A stretch of 47,697 nucleotides of DNA from Synechococcaceae cyanobacterium (lineage in GTDB: Bacteria; Cyanobacteriota; Cyanobacteriia; PCC-6307; Cyanobiaceae), in the NCBI GenBank assembly GCA_947461705.1, contig CANHMF010000003.1, forward strand, positions 1-47,697, read 5' to 3'. The position numbers and the translations under genes were made by a program. Positions within the stretch are counted from its first letter, which is position 1. The number at the start of each line of letters is the position of its first letter. Shown in pieces: positions 10,986-19,738 of this stretch. The notes beneath the pieces are model-generated. The model did no database searches, was not told where the DNA came from, and was given only the letters and a program-made list of their open reading frames with translations.

Positions 10986-11017
10986 TTGCATGCAACGCCG
11001 AACAGCGTTGCTAGATT
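10986..11017 (+). promoter_or_regulatory. Overlapping palindromes and possible -10 box before trxA
   Basis: TTGCATGCAA (10986-10995) is a perfect 10-bp palindrome. It overlaps a second inverted repeat, GCAACGC (10992-10998) with GCGTTGC (11005-11011), separated by 6 bases. TAGATT at 11012-11017 could be the -10 element, which would place the palindromes exactly over the -35/spacer region, as expected for an operator. The assignment is inference; the symmetry is seen directly. Confidence 0.45.
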
Positions 11018-11041
11018 CCCAAAACCCTGATCCCTCCTCGG

Positions 11042-11365
11042 ATGTCCAGCGCCGCTGCCGTCACCGACGCCTCCTTTGAGCAAGACGTGCTCAAGAGTGA
11101 TGTGCCCGTGCTGGTGGACTTCTGGGCCCCCTGGTGCGGCCCCTGCCGCATGGTGGCTCCCATCGTTGATGAGATCGCCAAGGAATTCGAGGGCAAGATC
11201 AAAGTGTTCAAACTGAACACTGACGAGAATCCCAACGTGGCTAGCCAGTACGGGATCCGCAGCATCCCCACCCTGATGGTGTTCAAGGGCGGCCAAAAGG
11301 TCGACACGGTGGTGGGGGCCGTTCCCAAGACCACCCTGGCGGGCACCATCTCCAAATACCTCTGA
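11042..11365 (+). CDS. trxA: Thioredoxin (m-type)
   Basis: A 107-residue thioredoxin with the WCGPC redox motif (residues 31-35). It also has the buried VDFWAPW strand, the cis-proline [11 protein letters not shown] segment and the usual length. It passes electrons from ferredoxin/NADPH-thioredoxin reductase to target disulfides in the cytosol. The downstream LOG-like gene lies in the same reading frame, separated only by the TGA stop and 39 open codons. The upstream region carries palindromes and a direct repeat that may control expression. Confidence 0.97.
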   Translation: MSSAAAVTDASFEQDVLKSDVPVLVDFWAPWCGPCRMVAPIVDEIAKEFEGKIKVFKLNTDENPNVASQYGIRSIPTLMVFKGGQKVDTVVGAVPKTTLAGTISKYL

Positions 11366-11482
11366 TCACCTCCTCTGAGTTCCACCAGTTCTCCCGTCGC
11401 TCCCTCGGGACAAAGTCCCCTGGAGGCCCTGGCTGCTCTGCTCCAGGGCCATCCCCAGCGCCGCGCCATTGAGCGCAGCATC

Positions 11483-12457
11483 GTGACCCTGCTGGAAATC
11501 TCGCGCACCAGCAGCGATCTAGACGAGTGGCGGCTGATCAGCGGCGCCCTGGCCGACATTCGCGACGGCTTCCATGTGTTTCAGCCCCACCGCCACACCC
11601 GCAAGGTGGCGGTGTTCGGTTCGGCACGAACCCAGCCCTCCGACCCCTCCTACCAACTGGCCGAAGAGCTGGCCGCAGAGGCCGTGCGGCGAGGCTTTGA
11701 GGTGATGACCGGCGCGGGCGGCGGCATCATGGAGGCGGCAAACCGCGGAGCCGGCTGTGACAACAGCATCGGCCTGAATGTGGAGCTGCCCTTTGAGCAG
11801 CACGCCAATCGCTTCGTGAGCGGCTGCGAAGGCCGCCTGCTGCACTTCCGCTATTTCTTCACTCGCAAGCTGTTCTTCCTGCGCGAGAGCGATGCCCTAG
11901 TGGTGTTGCCCGGCGGTTTCGGCACCTTTGATGAGCTGTTTGAGTCGCTGACCTTGATCCAGACGGGGCGCACCCCGCCAATCCCCCTGGTGATGCTCGC
12001 TCCGGCCGGCGATGACTTCTGGCCAAGCTGGCTGGAGGAGATGCAGGAGGTGCTGGTGAACCGCGGCCTGATCTCCGCCGAGGACACCGCCCTGCTCAAG
12101 CAAGCCCGCAGCGCTGCCGAAGCCATGGATCACGTGTCCCAGTTCTACCGGGTGTTTCACACCGCCCAGTTCGCTGAAGACGTGATGGAGCTGTTGCTCC
12201 ATACCGCCATTTCCGCCGAGGCCCTCGACAGCCTCAACCACGACTTCAACGCGCTGGTGGACGAAGGCGCCATCAGCCAGGGCGAGAGTTGTGACGCCCA
12301 CGGCATCCTGCGGCCCTGCCTGCGCTTCCATCTCGATAAGCGCCGCATCGGCCTGCTCTATCGCCTGATCGACCGCCTCAATGGCCTGGAGCTGCCCGCC
12401 GCGACCGCAATCGAGCAACCTGGCCAACGTCTCTGCGCCACACCTCCACGCCCATGA
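11483..12457 (+). CDS. LOG-family / TIGR00730 Rossmann-fold nucleotide-binding protein
   Basis: A 324-residue protein counted from GTG 11483. The core has VAVFGSART, GAGGGIMEAANRGA and LPGGFGTFDELFE, the phosphoribohydrolase (LOG, 'lonely guy') signature. The C-terminal ~120 residues are an extension with no recognised domain. Small LOG enzymes release cytokinin bases or hydrolyse nucleotide monophosphates; the role of this long type is not established. The true start is probably upstream: the in-frame sequence before the GTG (SPLEALAALLQ, then HPQRRAIERSI) looks coding, yet contains no ATG, GTG or TTG back to the trxA stop. CTG at 11375 is the earliest leucine start candidate. The 3' end overlaps hisH by four bases. 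Confidence 0.85.
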   Translation: MTLLEISRTSSDLDEWRLISGALADIRDGFHVFQPHRHTRKVAVFGSARTQPSDPSYQLAEELAAEAVRRGFEVMTGAGGGIMEAANRGAGCDNSIGLNVELPFEQHANRFVSGCEGRLLHFRYFFTRKLFFLRESDALVVLPGGFGTFDELFESLTLIQTGRTPPIPLVMLAPAGDDFWPSWLEEMQEVLVNRGLISAEDTALLKQARSAAEAMDHVSQFYRVFHTAQFAEDVMELLLHTAISAEALDSLNHDFNALVDEGAISQGESCDAHGILRPCLRFHLDKRRIGLLYRLIDRLNGLELPAATAIEQPGQRLCATPPRP

Positions 12458-13080
12458 CCCGCATCGGCCTGATCGACTACGGCATGGGCAACCTGCACTC
12501 GGTGCAGCGGGCCTTCGAGCGGCTGGGTGCCGAGGTGACAACCGTGCACTCCCCGGACGCCATGGCCTCCTGCGCAGCCCTGGTGCTGCCGGGCGTGGGG
12601 GCCTTCGATCCAGCGATGGAACGGCTGCAGGCCTCGGGGCTCGTACCGGCCATCCAGGAATGGTGTGCCGCTGGGCGACCCCTGCTGGGCATCTGCCTGG
12701 GCTTGCAGCTGCTGTTCGAGGCCAGCGATGAGGGCAGCGCCAGGGGCCTGGGCCTGATCCGGGGACGCGTGACCGCGCTGCCCCGCAGTCCGGGCCATCC
12801 CATTCCCCACATGGGCTGGGCGCCCCTGCTGCCCGCCAGCCCCAGCCCACTGCTGCCCGCAGGAACCCCTACCGCCTGGGTGTATTTCGTGCATTCCTAC
12901 GCCGCCGTGCCCAGCGATCCGGCCTGCATCACCGCCCAGGTGGCCTTCGGCGACGTCGCCGTGACGGCCGCTCTCTGGCAGGGCGCCGTAGCCGCCTGCC
13001 AGTTCCACCCTGAGAAATCGAGCCTGGCGGGCCAGCAGATGCTGCAGCGCTGGCTCAACTGGGTGGCCAAGCCGTCATGA
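12454..13080 (+). CDS. hisH: Imidazole glycerol phosphate synthase, glutaminase subunit HisH
   Basis: A 208-residue class I glutamine amidotransferase that feeds ammonia to HisF in histidine biosynthesis. Visible features are the IDYGMGNLHSV N-terminus, LPGVGAFDPAM, the nucleophile cysteine in GICLGLQLLF (about residue 82) and the His-Glu pair in QFHPEKSS. The start overlaps the preceding stop as ATGA and its own stop overlaps rsmD the same way, so translation of the three genes is probably coupled. HisF is not in this window, which is usual for dispersed cyanobacterial his genes. Confidence 0.96.
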   Translation: MTRIGLIDYGMGNLHSVQRAFERLGAEVTTVHSPDAMASCAALVLPGVGAFDPAMERLQASGLVPAIQEWCAAGRPLLGICLGLQLLFEASDEGSARGLGLIRGRVTALPRSPGHPIPHMGWAPLLPASPSPLLPAGTPTAWVYFVHSYAAVPSDPACITAQVAFGDVAVTAALWQGAVAACQFHPEKSSLAGQQMLQRWLNWVAKPS

Positions 13081-13652
13081 GCCTGCGCCTGAGCGGTGGC
13101 CGCAAACTGCAGAGCCCCCCCGGCAGCGTGGCCCGGCCCACACCCTCCCGCGTACGACTGGCTGTGATGAACATGCTGGCCGCAGAACTGCCCGGCGCCC
13201 TCTGGCTGGATCTGTTTTGTGGCAGTGGTGTGATGGGCTGCGAGGCCCTGCAGAAAGGGGCGGCAGCCGTTGTAGCGGTTGACCAGGACCGGCGCATGCA
13301 GGCCACAACCCGCAGCAATCTCCAGGCCGTGGCCAGGGGGTTGCCCCAGCCCGTGCCGGTGGAGGTGGTGGCCCAGGACGTGCTGCGCTGGCTCGGGGCG
13401 GGGGCGCAGCAGCGCTGTAGCGGCTCCCCGATGGCCCAAGGCTTTGATCTGATCTATGCCGATCCGCCCTACAGCGCCGGGCTCTACGGCACCGTGGCCG
13501 CAGCGGTGGCGGACGGCAGCTGGCTCAAGCCGGGCGGCCTGATGCTCTGGGAACACGCCAGCGCCATCCAACCTGAGATTCCTTCAGGCTGGATGGCGGT
13601 GAAGCACAAGCGCTACGGCACCAGCTCTGTGCTGATGCTGCAACAGAGCTGA
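13077..13652 (+). CDS. rsmD: 16S rRNA (guanine-N2) methyltransferase RsmD-like
   Basis: A 191-residue SAM-dependent methyltransferase expected to modify G966 of 16S rRNA. It opens with the RsmD-type SGGRKLQSP and RPTPSRVR segments, then has the SAM site LDLFCGSGVMGCEAL and the catalytic DPPYSAGLY motif (NPPY/DPPY class). Length is normal for the family. It follows hisH with a four-base overlap and converges on petG with an 18-base gap. Confidence 0.93.
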   Translation: MSLRLSGGRKLQSPPGSVARPTPSRVRLAVMNMLAAELPGALWLDLFCGSGVMGCEALQKGAAAVVAVDQDRRMQATTRSNLQAVARGLPQPVPVEVVAQDVLRWLGAGAQQRCSGSPMAQGFDLIYADPPYSAGLYGTVAAAVADGSWLKPGGLMLWEHASAIQPEIPSGWMAVKHKRYGTSSVLMLQQS

Positions 13653-13670
13653 GAGCAAGGCCCCGATGGA

Positions 13671-13784
13671 TCAGCCCCCCAGGGCGCTGCCACGGCGGTA
13701 CTGATTCCAGGCAGCCACAAACAGACCGGTGAGGGTCACGGGAATCAGACCGAGCACGATGCCGCAGAGCAGGGGTTCGATCAT
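13671..13784 (-). CDS. petG: Cytochrome b6f complex subunit V, PetG
   Basis: A 37-residue single-span membrane peptide. It starts [12 protein letters not shown] and has one hydrophobic helix ending in [11 protein letters not shown], as in other PetG proteins, and is needed for cytochrome b6f assembly or stability. The ATG (13782-13784 on the plus strand as CAT) gives exactly the family length. It is divergent from the cytM gene with a 76-base shared upstream region, and convergent with rsmD. Confidence 0.96.
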   Translation of the reverse strand: MIEPLLCGIVLGLIPVTLTGLFVAAWNQYRRGSALGG

Positions 13785-13860
13785 GGGTCTGGTGCAACCG
13801 GTAGGCGTTGCACAATTCTCCCACGGCCCGGGTGGGCAGTGTGACCACCGCGCAACAACT

Positions 13861-14247
13861 GTGACCGCAGAGCCAACGCCAACCCCCGTCGACGGCCCCA
13901 AGCGGGGCCTGATCTCCGCCCTGGTGCTGCTGGCCACGGCCTGTGTAGTGCTGGTGCTGGCCTTTGCGTTGCCGGCAGCCCGCAGCGATCCCTACACCCG
14001 CAGCACGCTGCAGCTGGGGGGCTCGATGGAGCGCGGGGAGCAGCTGTTTCTGATCAACTGCGCCGGCTGCCACGGCATTGCCGCCCAGGGGCTAGTGGGC
14101 CCCAACCTGCATGGCGTGGCCGAGCGCAAGAACAACCGTCAACTGATCCAGCAGGTGGTGAGTGGCCGCACGCCGCCAATGCCCCGCTTCCAGCCGGAGC
14201 CCCAGGCCATGGCCGACCTGCTCGCCTACCTGCATCAGCTCTCGTGA
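13861..14247 (+). CDS. cytM: Cytochrome cM (CytM)
   Basis: A ~128-residue c-type cytochrome from GTG 13861. A short N-terminal tail is followed by an uncleaved-looking membrane anchor ([22 protein letters not shown]). Then come the haem site [16 protein letters not shown] and the sixth-ligand region [10 protein letters not shown]. This is the CytM pattern, a low-abundance cytochrome linked to respiration/photosynthesis control in cyanobacteria. The frame is open further upstream (to 13729) but would overlap petG, so GTG 13861 is preferred. The stop overlaps the next start (GTGA). Confidence 0.9.
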   Translation: MTAEPTPTPVDGPKRGLISALVLLATACVVLVLAFALPAARSDPYTRSTLQLGGSMERGEQLFLINCAGCHGIAAQGLVGPNLHGVAERKNNRQLIQQVVSGRTPPMPRFQPEPQAMADLLAYLHQLS

Positions 14248-15002
14248 CGCTGGCGGTGGTGCTAGTGGAGCCGGCGGGCCCCCTCAATGTGGGCAGCGTG
14301 GCCAGGCTCTGCGCCAACTTCGCCATCGATCAGCTGCGCCTGGTGGCGCCCCGCTGCGATCACCTCGGCGAGGAAGCGCGGCGCATGGCTGTGCATGGTG
14401 GCTGGCTGCTGGAGCAGGCCTGCCTGTTCACCGACCTGGCCTCGGCCGTGGCGGATTGCCGCCGGGTGGTGGCCACCAGTGGCCGCATCGAGCAGGAGGG
14501 CCTGCCCCTGAGCGCCCCCCAGGAGGGGCTTCGCTGGCTGCTAGGCGGCAAGGATTCTGATGGCGGCACCGCGGCCGCTCCCACGGCGGCGGCTCTGGTG
14601 TTCGGCCGGGAGGACCGGGGCCTGAGCAACGATGAACTGCTGCAGGCCGGACGGGTGCTGCGCATCGCCACCGGCCCGGCCTACGCCTCGCTAAACCTCT
14701 CCCACGCCGTGGCGATCTGCCTGCACGAGCTGCAGCAGCAGCGCCAGGCCCCGGCGCCGGCCATGCCCCCAGGGCCCGAGCTGACCGGGGAACCCTCGGC
14801 CAGGGGCAACCTCGAGGCGGCGCTGGCCGACGCCGAAGCGCTACTGCTGGATGTGGGCTTCCTCTATCCCCATACCGCCCACGCCCGCATGGCCAAAGTG
14901 CGCGCCCTGCTGCAACGGGCCCAAGTCAGCGACGAGGACGTGGCCCTGGTGCGCGGCATGGTTCGCCAACTGCGCTGGGCAGCCACCAGAGAGACCCCTT
15001 AA
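14244..15002 (+). CDS. trmJ: TrmJ-like RNA 2'-O-methyltransferase (SPOUT/TrmH family)
   Basis: A 252-residue SpoU-class methyltransferase. Motif 1 appears as EPAGPLNVGSVARLCANF, motif 2 as LVFGREDRGLSN and motif 3 as YASLNLSHAVAICLHEL, which together make the knotted SAM site. The C-terminal ~70 residues resemble the TrmJ extension, so the likely target is the ribose at position 32 of tRNAs, though an rRNA target cannot be excluded. GTG start, coupled to cytM by a four-base overlap. Confidence 0.9.
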   Translation: MTLAVVLVEPAGPLNVGSVARLCANFAIDQLRLVAPRCDHLGEEARRMAVHGGWLLEQACLFTDLASAVADCRRVVATSGRIEQEGLPLSAPQEGLRWLLGGKDSDGGTAAAPTAAALVFGREDRGLSNDELLQAGRVLRIATGPAYASLNLSHAVAICLHELQQQRQAPAPAMPPGPELTGEPSARGNLEAALADAEALLLDVGFLYPHTAHARMAKVRALLQRAQVSDEDVALVRGMVRQLRWAATRETP

Positions 15003-15030
15003 GGTCTGGCCCGATCCCGTTCCGATCAGC

Positions 15031-16137
15031 GTGAGCTCCAGTCGCCCCCCTCGCCCTGGCAACGGCAGCGCCTGGGGCCCACCCCTGCGGCTGGTGTTGC
15101 GCCTGCTGGTGATGGGCGTGGGGCTTGGGCTGATCAGCGGCACGGTGTTGAAGCTGCTGGCGCCACGGCTGGCCCAGGGCGCCGTGGACATGCCCAGAGC
15201 CAATCCCGGCGCCACCTCCCCCCTGCAACCCCTGCAGCGGGGCCTCAGCCTCGGGCGCTTTGAGCCCCGCAGCGAACTCACAGCCCTGAGCCAGAAATGG
15301 GCGCAGCTGGCCGCCGTTCACAAGGACCTCAAGGCCAGTGGCTACCTGCTCGTGCTGGACGACGGCCGCTTCGCCCAGCTCCAGGCCGAACTTCCCCTGC
15401 CGGCCGCCAGCGCAATCAAGACGCCGATCCTGCTGGCGGGCCTTGAGGATCTCGACGCCGGCAAGCTGCGCTGGAACGAACCCCTGCCGCTCACGAAGGA
15501 GGTCATGGGAGGTGGGGCAGGCTGGATGGCCAGCAAACCCCTCGGCACCCGCTTCCCCTTCTACGAGGCGGCCATGGAAATGATCCGGGTGAGCGATAAC
15601 AGCGCCACCAACCTGTTGATCAAACGGCTCGGGGGCAAGACGGCCCTCAACGCGCGCTTCCAGGCCATGGGGCTGAGCGGAACTGTGATCAACAACTGGC
15701 TGCCGGATCTGGACGGCACCAACACCACCAGTTCCCACGACCTGGCCCGGGCCATCGCTCTGGTGGACACCGGCGAAAAACTCAGCCCGCGGGCCCGGGA
15801 TCTCTTCCGCGAAGTGATGGGCAAATCCCGCACCAACACCCTCCTGCCCCTGGGCCTGCTGATGGGCCTGGGGGGCGACTCCCCCGATCCCGACAGCGAC
15901 CTGCTGGCCCATGGCATCACCGTGCTCAACAAGACCGGTGACATCGGCATTGCCTACGCCGATGGTGGCCTGATCGAACTGCCCAATGGGCAACGGGCCG
16001 TGGCGGCCTTCATGGTGAAGGGCCCCTTCAACGATCAGCGCTCCACCGACCTGATCCGGGCCATGGCCGCAGAAGTAGCGAAAACGTTGATCGGCCGCAG
16101 CAGCAGCGGTTCCCAGCCCCGAGCCAACACCCCATGA
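15031..16137 (+). CDS. Class A beta-lactamase-fold serine hydrolase, membrane anchored
   Basis: A 368-residue protein from GTG 15031. An N-terminal hydrophobic helix (LVLRLLVMGVGLGLISGTVL) suggests a membrane anchor or signal. The catalytic domain has the three class A landmarks: S-x-x-K as SAIK (about residue 130), SDN in VSDNSATN, and KTG in LNKTGDIG. The omega-loop region reads NWLPDLDGTNTTS and lacks the E-x-x-L-N glutamate that real class A lactamases use to deacylate. The protein may therefore be a peptidase or esterase acting on the cell wall rather than a lactamase (inference). It overlaps the DUF3370 gene by four bases. Confidence 0.85.
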   Translation: MSSSRPPRPGNGSAWGPPLRLVLRLLVMGVGLGLISGTVLKLLAPRLAQGAVDMPRANPGATSPLQPLQRGLSLGRFEPRSELTALSQKWAQLAAVHKDLKASGYLLVLDDGRFAQLQAELPLPAASAIKTPILLAGLEDLDAGKLRWNEPLPLTKEVMGGGAGWMASKPLGTRFPFYEAAMEMIRVSDNSATNLLIKRLGGKTALNARFQAMGLSGTVINNWLPDLDGTNTTSSHDLARAIALVDTGEKLSPRARDLFREVMGKSRTNTLLPLGLLMGLGGDSPDPDSDLLAHGITVLNKTGDIGIAYADGGLIELPNGQRAVAAFMVKGPFNDQRSTDLIRAMAAEVAKTLIGRSSSGSQPRANTP

Positions 16138-17498
16138 TTCCTCCCCTGCTGCTGGCGGCCCTACCGCCCTCTGCCGCCCCCACCACGCTGGTGCGCCCCC
16201 AGACCGTGGCCCCATTGCCTGGCTCCCTGGACGGGGTGCTCGTGGTGAATGACAACAACCCGGAGCTGATCACCGCGCCGGGCATCCTGCTGTCCACCTT
16301 CCCTACAGCCGGTCGGCCTGAACCGACAGCCCACCTCGATGTGGCCCTCAACGGTCGCTTCGACCTGTTCAGCCACCACGTGTACGCGGGCAAGCCCGAG
16401 AGCCTCGATTCCACCCTGTGGCTGGCGGTGCTGGCCCAACCCCGGGGCACCGAGTCCGTGACGCTCAGGTTGCTGGCTGGATCCACCGCCTTGTCCCAGG
16501 CCACGGACCGGGTTCAGCCATCGGCGCCATTCCTGCCCCTGCCGGCCCTCCTACCCCAGGACGGCAGCACCTTCTCCGGCCCCGGCAGCCGGGTGGCCAC
16601 GGAACTGCTGAACCGCCAGCGCAGCCCGCTACTGCCGGATCAGTGGCAACTACCGCCAAACCGGGCCAGCACCCTCGTGGTGCTGCCCCTGCCGGTGAAG
16701 GGCCTGGACCCCCTGCTGAATGGCCGCAACCTGCAGCTGCGGTTGCAGAGCAGCGGACCGGTGAGTATGGCCACGCTGGCGGCCTTCGGCACGGGCGACC
16801 AGCCACCACCGCCGGAGAGCTGGGCACCGTTGCTGAACGGGCCTCTGAGCCCCAAGGAACACACACCAACGCCACGAGGCAGCAAGGGCCAACTCATCTA
16901 CTCACGCGTCAGCGGCGTGCAGGTGGGCAGCATCTGGCGCGCCAGCCTCACCGACCCCGGCAAGCGCTGGCTGAGCGCCTCCCGCGCACCCATGTCCTGG
17001 CCGATCAGCTCGCTGGAGCGGGGCAGCCTGGGGAGCGGCCAGGTGCAAACCGCCGAACTGCAGGCCCTGTATCCCGGCACCGCCTGGGCGGCCCATGGCA
17101 ACTACGGCGTGGAGTACGACCTCTCCATCCCCCTGCGCAACGACAGCAAGGCCCCGCTGCAGCTGCAATTGGCCCTTGAATCGCCGCTCAAATCCGACCA
17201 GGCCCTGGGCGGGTTGCGCTTCAACACCACCCCGGGCAAGGCCGTGATGTTCCGCGGCACGGTGGAGGTGAGTGGCTTGGACGACGGAACGGGCAAGCCC
17301 ATGGGCCGGCGCGGCTTCCACCTGATCCAGCGGGCCGGCCAGCAGGGGCCGCCCCTGGGCACGGTGAGCCTGGCCCCCGGTGCCCAGCGGCAGCTGCAGG
17401 TGCGGCTGATCTATCCCGCCGACGCCACCCCGCCCCAGGTGCTGAGCCTGTTGCCTGTGAAACAATCGCCAGCTAACCCAGCCAGCAGCCAACCGTGA
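16134..17498 (+). CDS. DUF3370 family secreted protein
   Basis: A 454-residue protein of the cyanobacterial DUF3370 family; no function is known. It begins with a short hydrophobic stretch (MIPPLLLAALPPSAA) that may be a signal peptide. Family segments include PLPGSLDGVLVVNDNNPELI, GILLSTFP and FDLFSHHVYAG; the rest is beta-rich with YGVEYDLSIPLRND and a late RLIYPADATPP strand. A periplasmic or surface role is inferred from the leader. It is flanked by four-base overlaps on both sides (the lactamase-fold gene and chlI). Confidence 0.78.
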   Translation: MIPPLLLAALPPSAAPTTLVRPQTVAPLPGSLDGVLVVNDNNPELITAPGILLSTFPTAGRPEPTAHLDVALNGRFDLFSHHVYAGKPESLDSTLWLAVLAQPRGTESVTLRLLAGSTALSQATDRVQPSAPFLPLPALLPQDGSTFSGPGSRVATELLNRQRSPLLPDQWQLPPNRASTLVVLPLPVKGLDPLLNGRNLQLRLQSSGPVSMATLAAFGTGDQPPPPESWAPLLNGPLSPKEHTPTPRGSKGQLIYSRVSGVQVGSIWRASLTDPGKRWLSASRAPMSWPISSLERGSLGSGQVQTAELQALYPGTAWAAHGNYGVEYDLSIPLRNDSKAPLQLQLALESPLKSDQALGGLRFNTTPGKAVMFRGTVEVSGLDDGTGKPMGRRGFHLIQRAGQQGPPLGTVSLAPGAQRQLQVRLIYPADATPPQVLSLLPVKQSPANPASSQP

Positions 17499-18583
17499 CG
17501 CAAGCCCGCAAGCGCCGGGTCTTCCCCTTCACCGCGATCGTGGGCCAGGAGGAGATGAAGCTGGCCCTGCTGCTCAACGTGATCGACCCGCGCATCGGCG
17601 GCGTGATGATCATGGGCGACCGGGGCACCGGCAAATCCACCACGATCCGCGCCCTGGCCGACCTGCTGCCAGAGATCGACGTGGTGGCCGGCGATCCTTA
17701 CAACAGCTCGCCCCAGGATCCGGATCTCCAGAGCGCCGAGGTGCGCCAGCGGGCCGAGCATGGCGAGGCACTGCCCACCGAGAAGCGCCAGGTGCCGATG
17801 GTGGACCTGCCTCTGGGAGCCACCGAAGACCGCCTCTGCGGCACCATCGACATTGAGAAAGCCCTTAGCGAGGGCGTGCGGGCCTTTGAGCCGGGCCTGC
17901 TGGCGAAGGCCAACCGCGGCCTGCTCTACGTGGACGAGGTGAACCTGCTGGACGACCACCTGGTGGACGTGCTGCTGGATTCGGCCGCTTCCGGCTGGAA
18001 CACCGTGGAGCGTGAGGGCGTGAGCGTGCGTCACCCGGCCCGCTTCGTGCTGATCGGCTCCGGCAACCCCGAGGAAGGTGAACTGCGGCCCCAGCTGCTC
18101 GATCGCTTCGGCATGAGCGTGGAGGTGCGCACCGTGCGCGACCCCGAACTGCGGGTGCAGGTGGTGGATCAGCGCACCAGCTTCGACAACGACCCCGACA
18201 GCTTCAATAACGGGGTGCAGCCCACCCAGGATGCGCTGCAGGAGCGCGTGATCGCGGCGCAAAATCTGTTGCCGCAGGTCCAGATCGACGACGACCTGCG
18301 CATCCGCATCTCCGCCATCTGTGGCGAGCTGGATGTGGATGGCCTGCGCGGCGACATCGTGACCAACCGCGCCGCCCGGGCCCTGGCCGCCTTCGAGAGC
18401 CGCACGGAAGTCACCGAGGACGACGTGGCCCGGGTGGCCGCCTGCTGTCTGCGCCACCGCCTGCGCAAGGATCCCCTCGAGCAGATCGACTCGGGCGACC
18501 GGGTAGTGAAGGTGTTCTGCAAGGTGTTCGAGCGGGCTGAAGCCAGCGATCGCCGCCAATTCGAGCTGGCCCTCGCCGCCTGA
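17495..18583 (+). CDS. chlI: Magnesium chelatase ATPase subunit I
   Basis: A 362-residue AAA+ ATPase that, with ChlD and ChlH, inserts Mg into protoporphyrin IX, the first committed step to chlorophyll. Walker A is GDRGTGKST (about residues 45-53), followed by ChlI insert sequences such as [10 protein letters not shown] and [13 protein letters not shown]. Walker B is [13 protein letters not shown], with a sensor in [25 protein letters not shown] start overlapping the previous stop. Length and motifs are complete, so this is a functional copy. Confidence 0.97.
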   Translation: MTQARKRRVFPFTAIVGQEEMKLALLLNVIDPRIGGVMIMGDRGTGKSTTIRALADLLPEIDVVAGDPYNSSPQDPDLQSAEVRQRAEHGEALPTEKRQVPMVDLPLGATEDRLCGTIDIEKALSEGVRAFEPGLLAKANRGLLYVDEVNLLDDHLVDVLLDSAASGWNTVEREGVSVRHPARFVLIGSGNPEEGELRPQLLDRFGMSVEVRTVRDPELRVQVVDQRTSFDNDPDSFNNGVQPTQDALQERVIAAQNLLPQVQIDDDLRIRISAICGELDVDGLRGDIVTNRAARALAAFESRTEVTEDDVARVAACCLRHRLRKDPLEQIDSGDRVVKVFCKVFERAEASDRRQFELALAA

Positions 18584-18597
18584 GGCGAGGCGACGCC

Positions 18598-19062
18598 ATG
18601 CGCATCCTCGGTATCGATCCCGGCCTGGCCCGCGTGGGCTATGGGGTGATCGAGACCAGCGGGGGTGCGCAGCAGATGCTCGATTGCGGCATCATCCGCA
18701 CCGATCCCGGCACAAGCGAAGGCGATCGCATGGTGGAAATCGCCCGGGATCTTCGGGTGCTAATCCGCACCTGGCAGCCCCAGCTGGCAGCAGTGGAGAA
18801 ATTCTTCTTCTATCGCTCCAGCACCACCATCTCCGTGGTGCAGGCCCGCGGGGTGGTGATGATGACCCTGGCCCGCTTCCGGGTGCCGGTGGTGGAGTTC
18901 CCCCCCATGCAGATCAAGCTGGCCCTGGCCGGCCATGGCCACGCCGACAAGCACGACGTGCTGGCCGCCGTGATGCGTGAGCTCAACCTCAGCGATCCCC
19001 CCCGACCCGACGACGCGGCCGATGCCCTGGCCGTGGCGCTCACGGGCTGGTTCCAGCGCTGA
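18598..19062 (+). CDS. ruvC: Holliday junction resolvase RuvC
   Basis: A 154-residue RNase H-fold nuclease that cuts Holliday junctions bound to RuvAB. The first acidic residue is in [13 protein letters not shown] (Asp7), the second is the Glu in [11 protein letters not shown] and the last pair is in [15 protein letters not shown] 18598 follows chlI by 14 bases. RuvA and RuvB are not nearby. Confidence 0.96.
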   Translation: MRILGIDPGLARVGYGVIETSGGAQQMLDCGIIRTDPGTSEGDRMVEIARDLRVLIRTWQPQLAAVEKFFFYRSSTTISVVQARGVVMMTLARFRVPVVEFPPMQIKLALAGHGHADKHDVLAAVMRELNLSDPPRPDDAADALAVALTGWFQR

Positions 19063-19066
19063 GGCC

Positions 19067-19651
19067 GTGGACCCACAGCCACCGCGCCCCAGCAAGCCCC
19101 TCCTCCGCCGGCACTACCGCTCCCGCCGTGGGGCGCTGCTGGCGGGCACCGAGGCAAGGCTGCTGGCCCTAGCGGCCCAGCGCCTCCCGGACTGGATCCC
19201 GGCAGGCCGCAGGCTTGGGCTCTACTGGCCCCTGCCGGGAGAGGCTGATCTGCGGGGCCTCAGCCAGCATCCCCCCCTGCAGGGGGCGCTGGCCCTGCCC
19301 CGAATCGAGGCCGGGCAGCTGCGCTACCGCCCGTGGCAACCAGGCGATCCCCTGACCCCCGACGACACCCGCATTCCGGCCCCGAGCACAGGACCACTGC
19401 TGGAGCCCGAGCACCTGGGCCTGGTGCTGGCCCCGGCCCTGGCCTTCGACCGCGCGGGCATCCGCCTGGGCTACGGCGGTGGCTGGTTCGATCGCCTGCG
19501 GGCTGATCCGGCGTGGGGGGCGATTCCGGCCCTGGCGGTGCTGCCCAGCGGCTGCCTGGTGGAGCGGTTACCCCGGGACGCCTGGGACATTCCCTTCCAC
19601 GGCTGGCTGGATGAAACCGGGCTTCACTGGCTGAAGCTGGCCTCAGCTTGA
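19067..19651 (+). CDS. 5-formyltetrahydrofolate cyclo-ligase family protein
   Basis: A ~194-residue protein from GTG 19067, four bases after the ruvC stop. N-terminal KPLLRRHYRSRRGAL and the C-terminal LGYGGGWFDRL nucleotide-binding loop (family G-x-G-x-G-x-Y/F-D-R pattern) identify the MTHFS family, which returns 5-formyl-THF to 5,10-methenyl-THF using ATP. The central VLAPALAFDRAGIRLG segment is also typical. The frame is open upstream inside ruvC, so GTG 19067 is preferred. Confidence 0.9.
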   Translation: MDPQPPRPSKPLLRRHYRSRRGALLAGTEARLLALAAQRLPDWIPAGRRLGLYWPLPGEADLRGLSQHPPLQGALALPRIEAGQLRYRPWQPGDPLTPDDTRIPAPSTGPLLEPEHLGLVLAPALAFDRAGIRLGYGGGWFDRLRADPAWGAIPALAVLPSGCLVERLPRDAWDIPFHGWLDETGLHWLKLASA

Positions 19652-19738
19652 GGTGGCTAGCTGTGTAACGGCCGCCCACAATCCGCGCGCGAATCCCGGC
19701 CATTTGCCAGGATCACGGCATCGAACAGCTCAGCCGCA

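Noticed and set aside
14926-16215. 429-codon minus-strand open frame opposite the lactamase-fold gene
   Set aside because: A shadow of the plus-strand gene caused by the high GC content; composition is antisense-like and no motif is seen.
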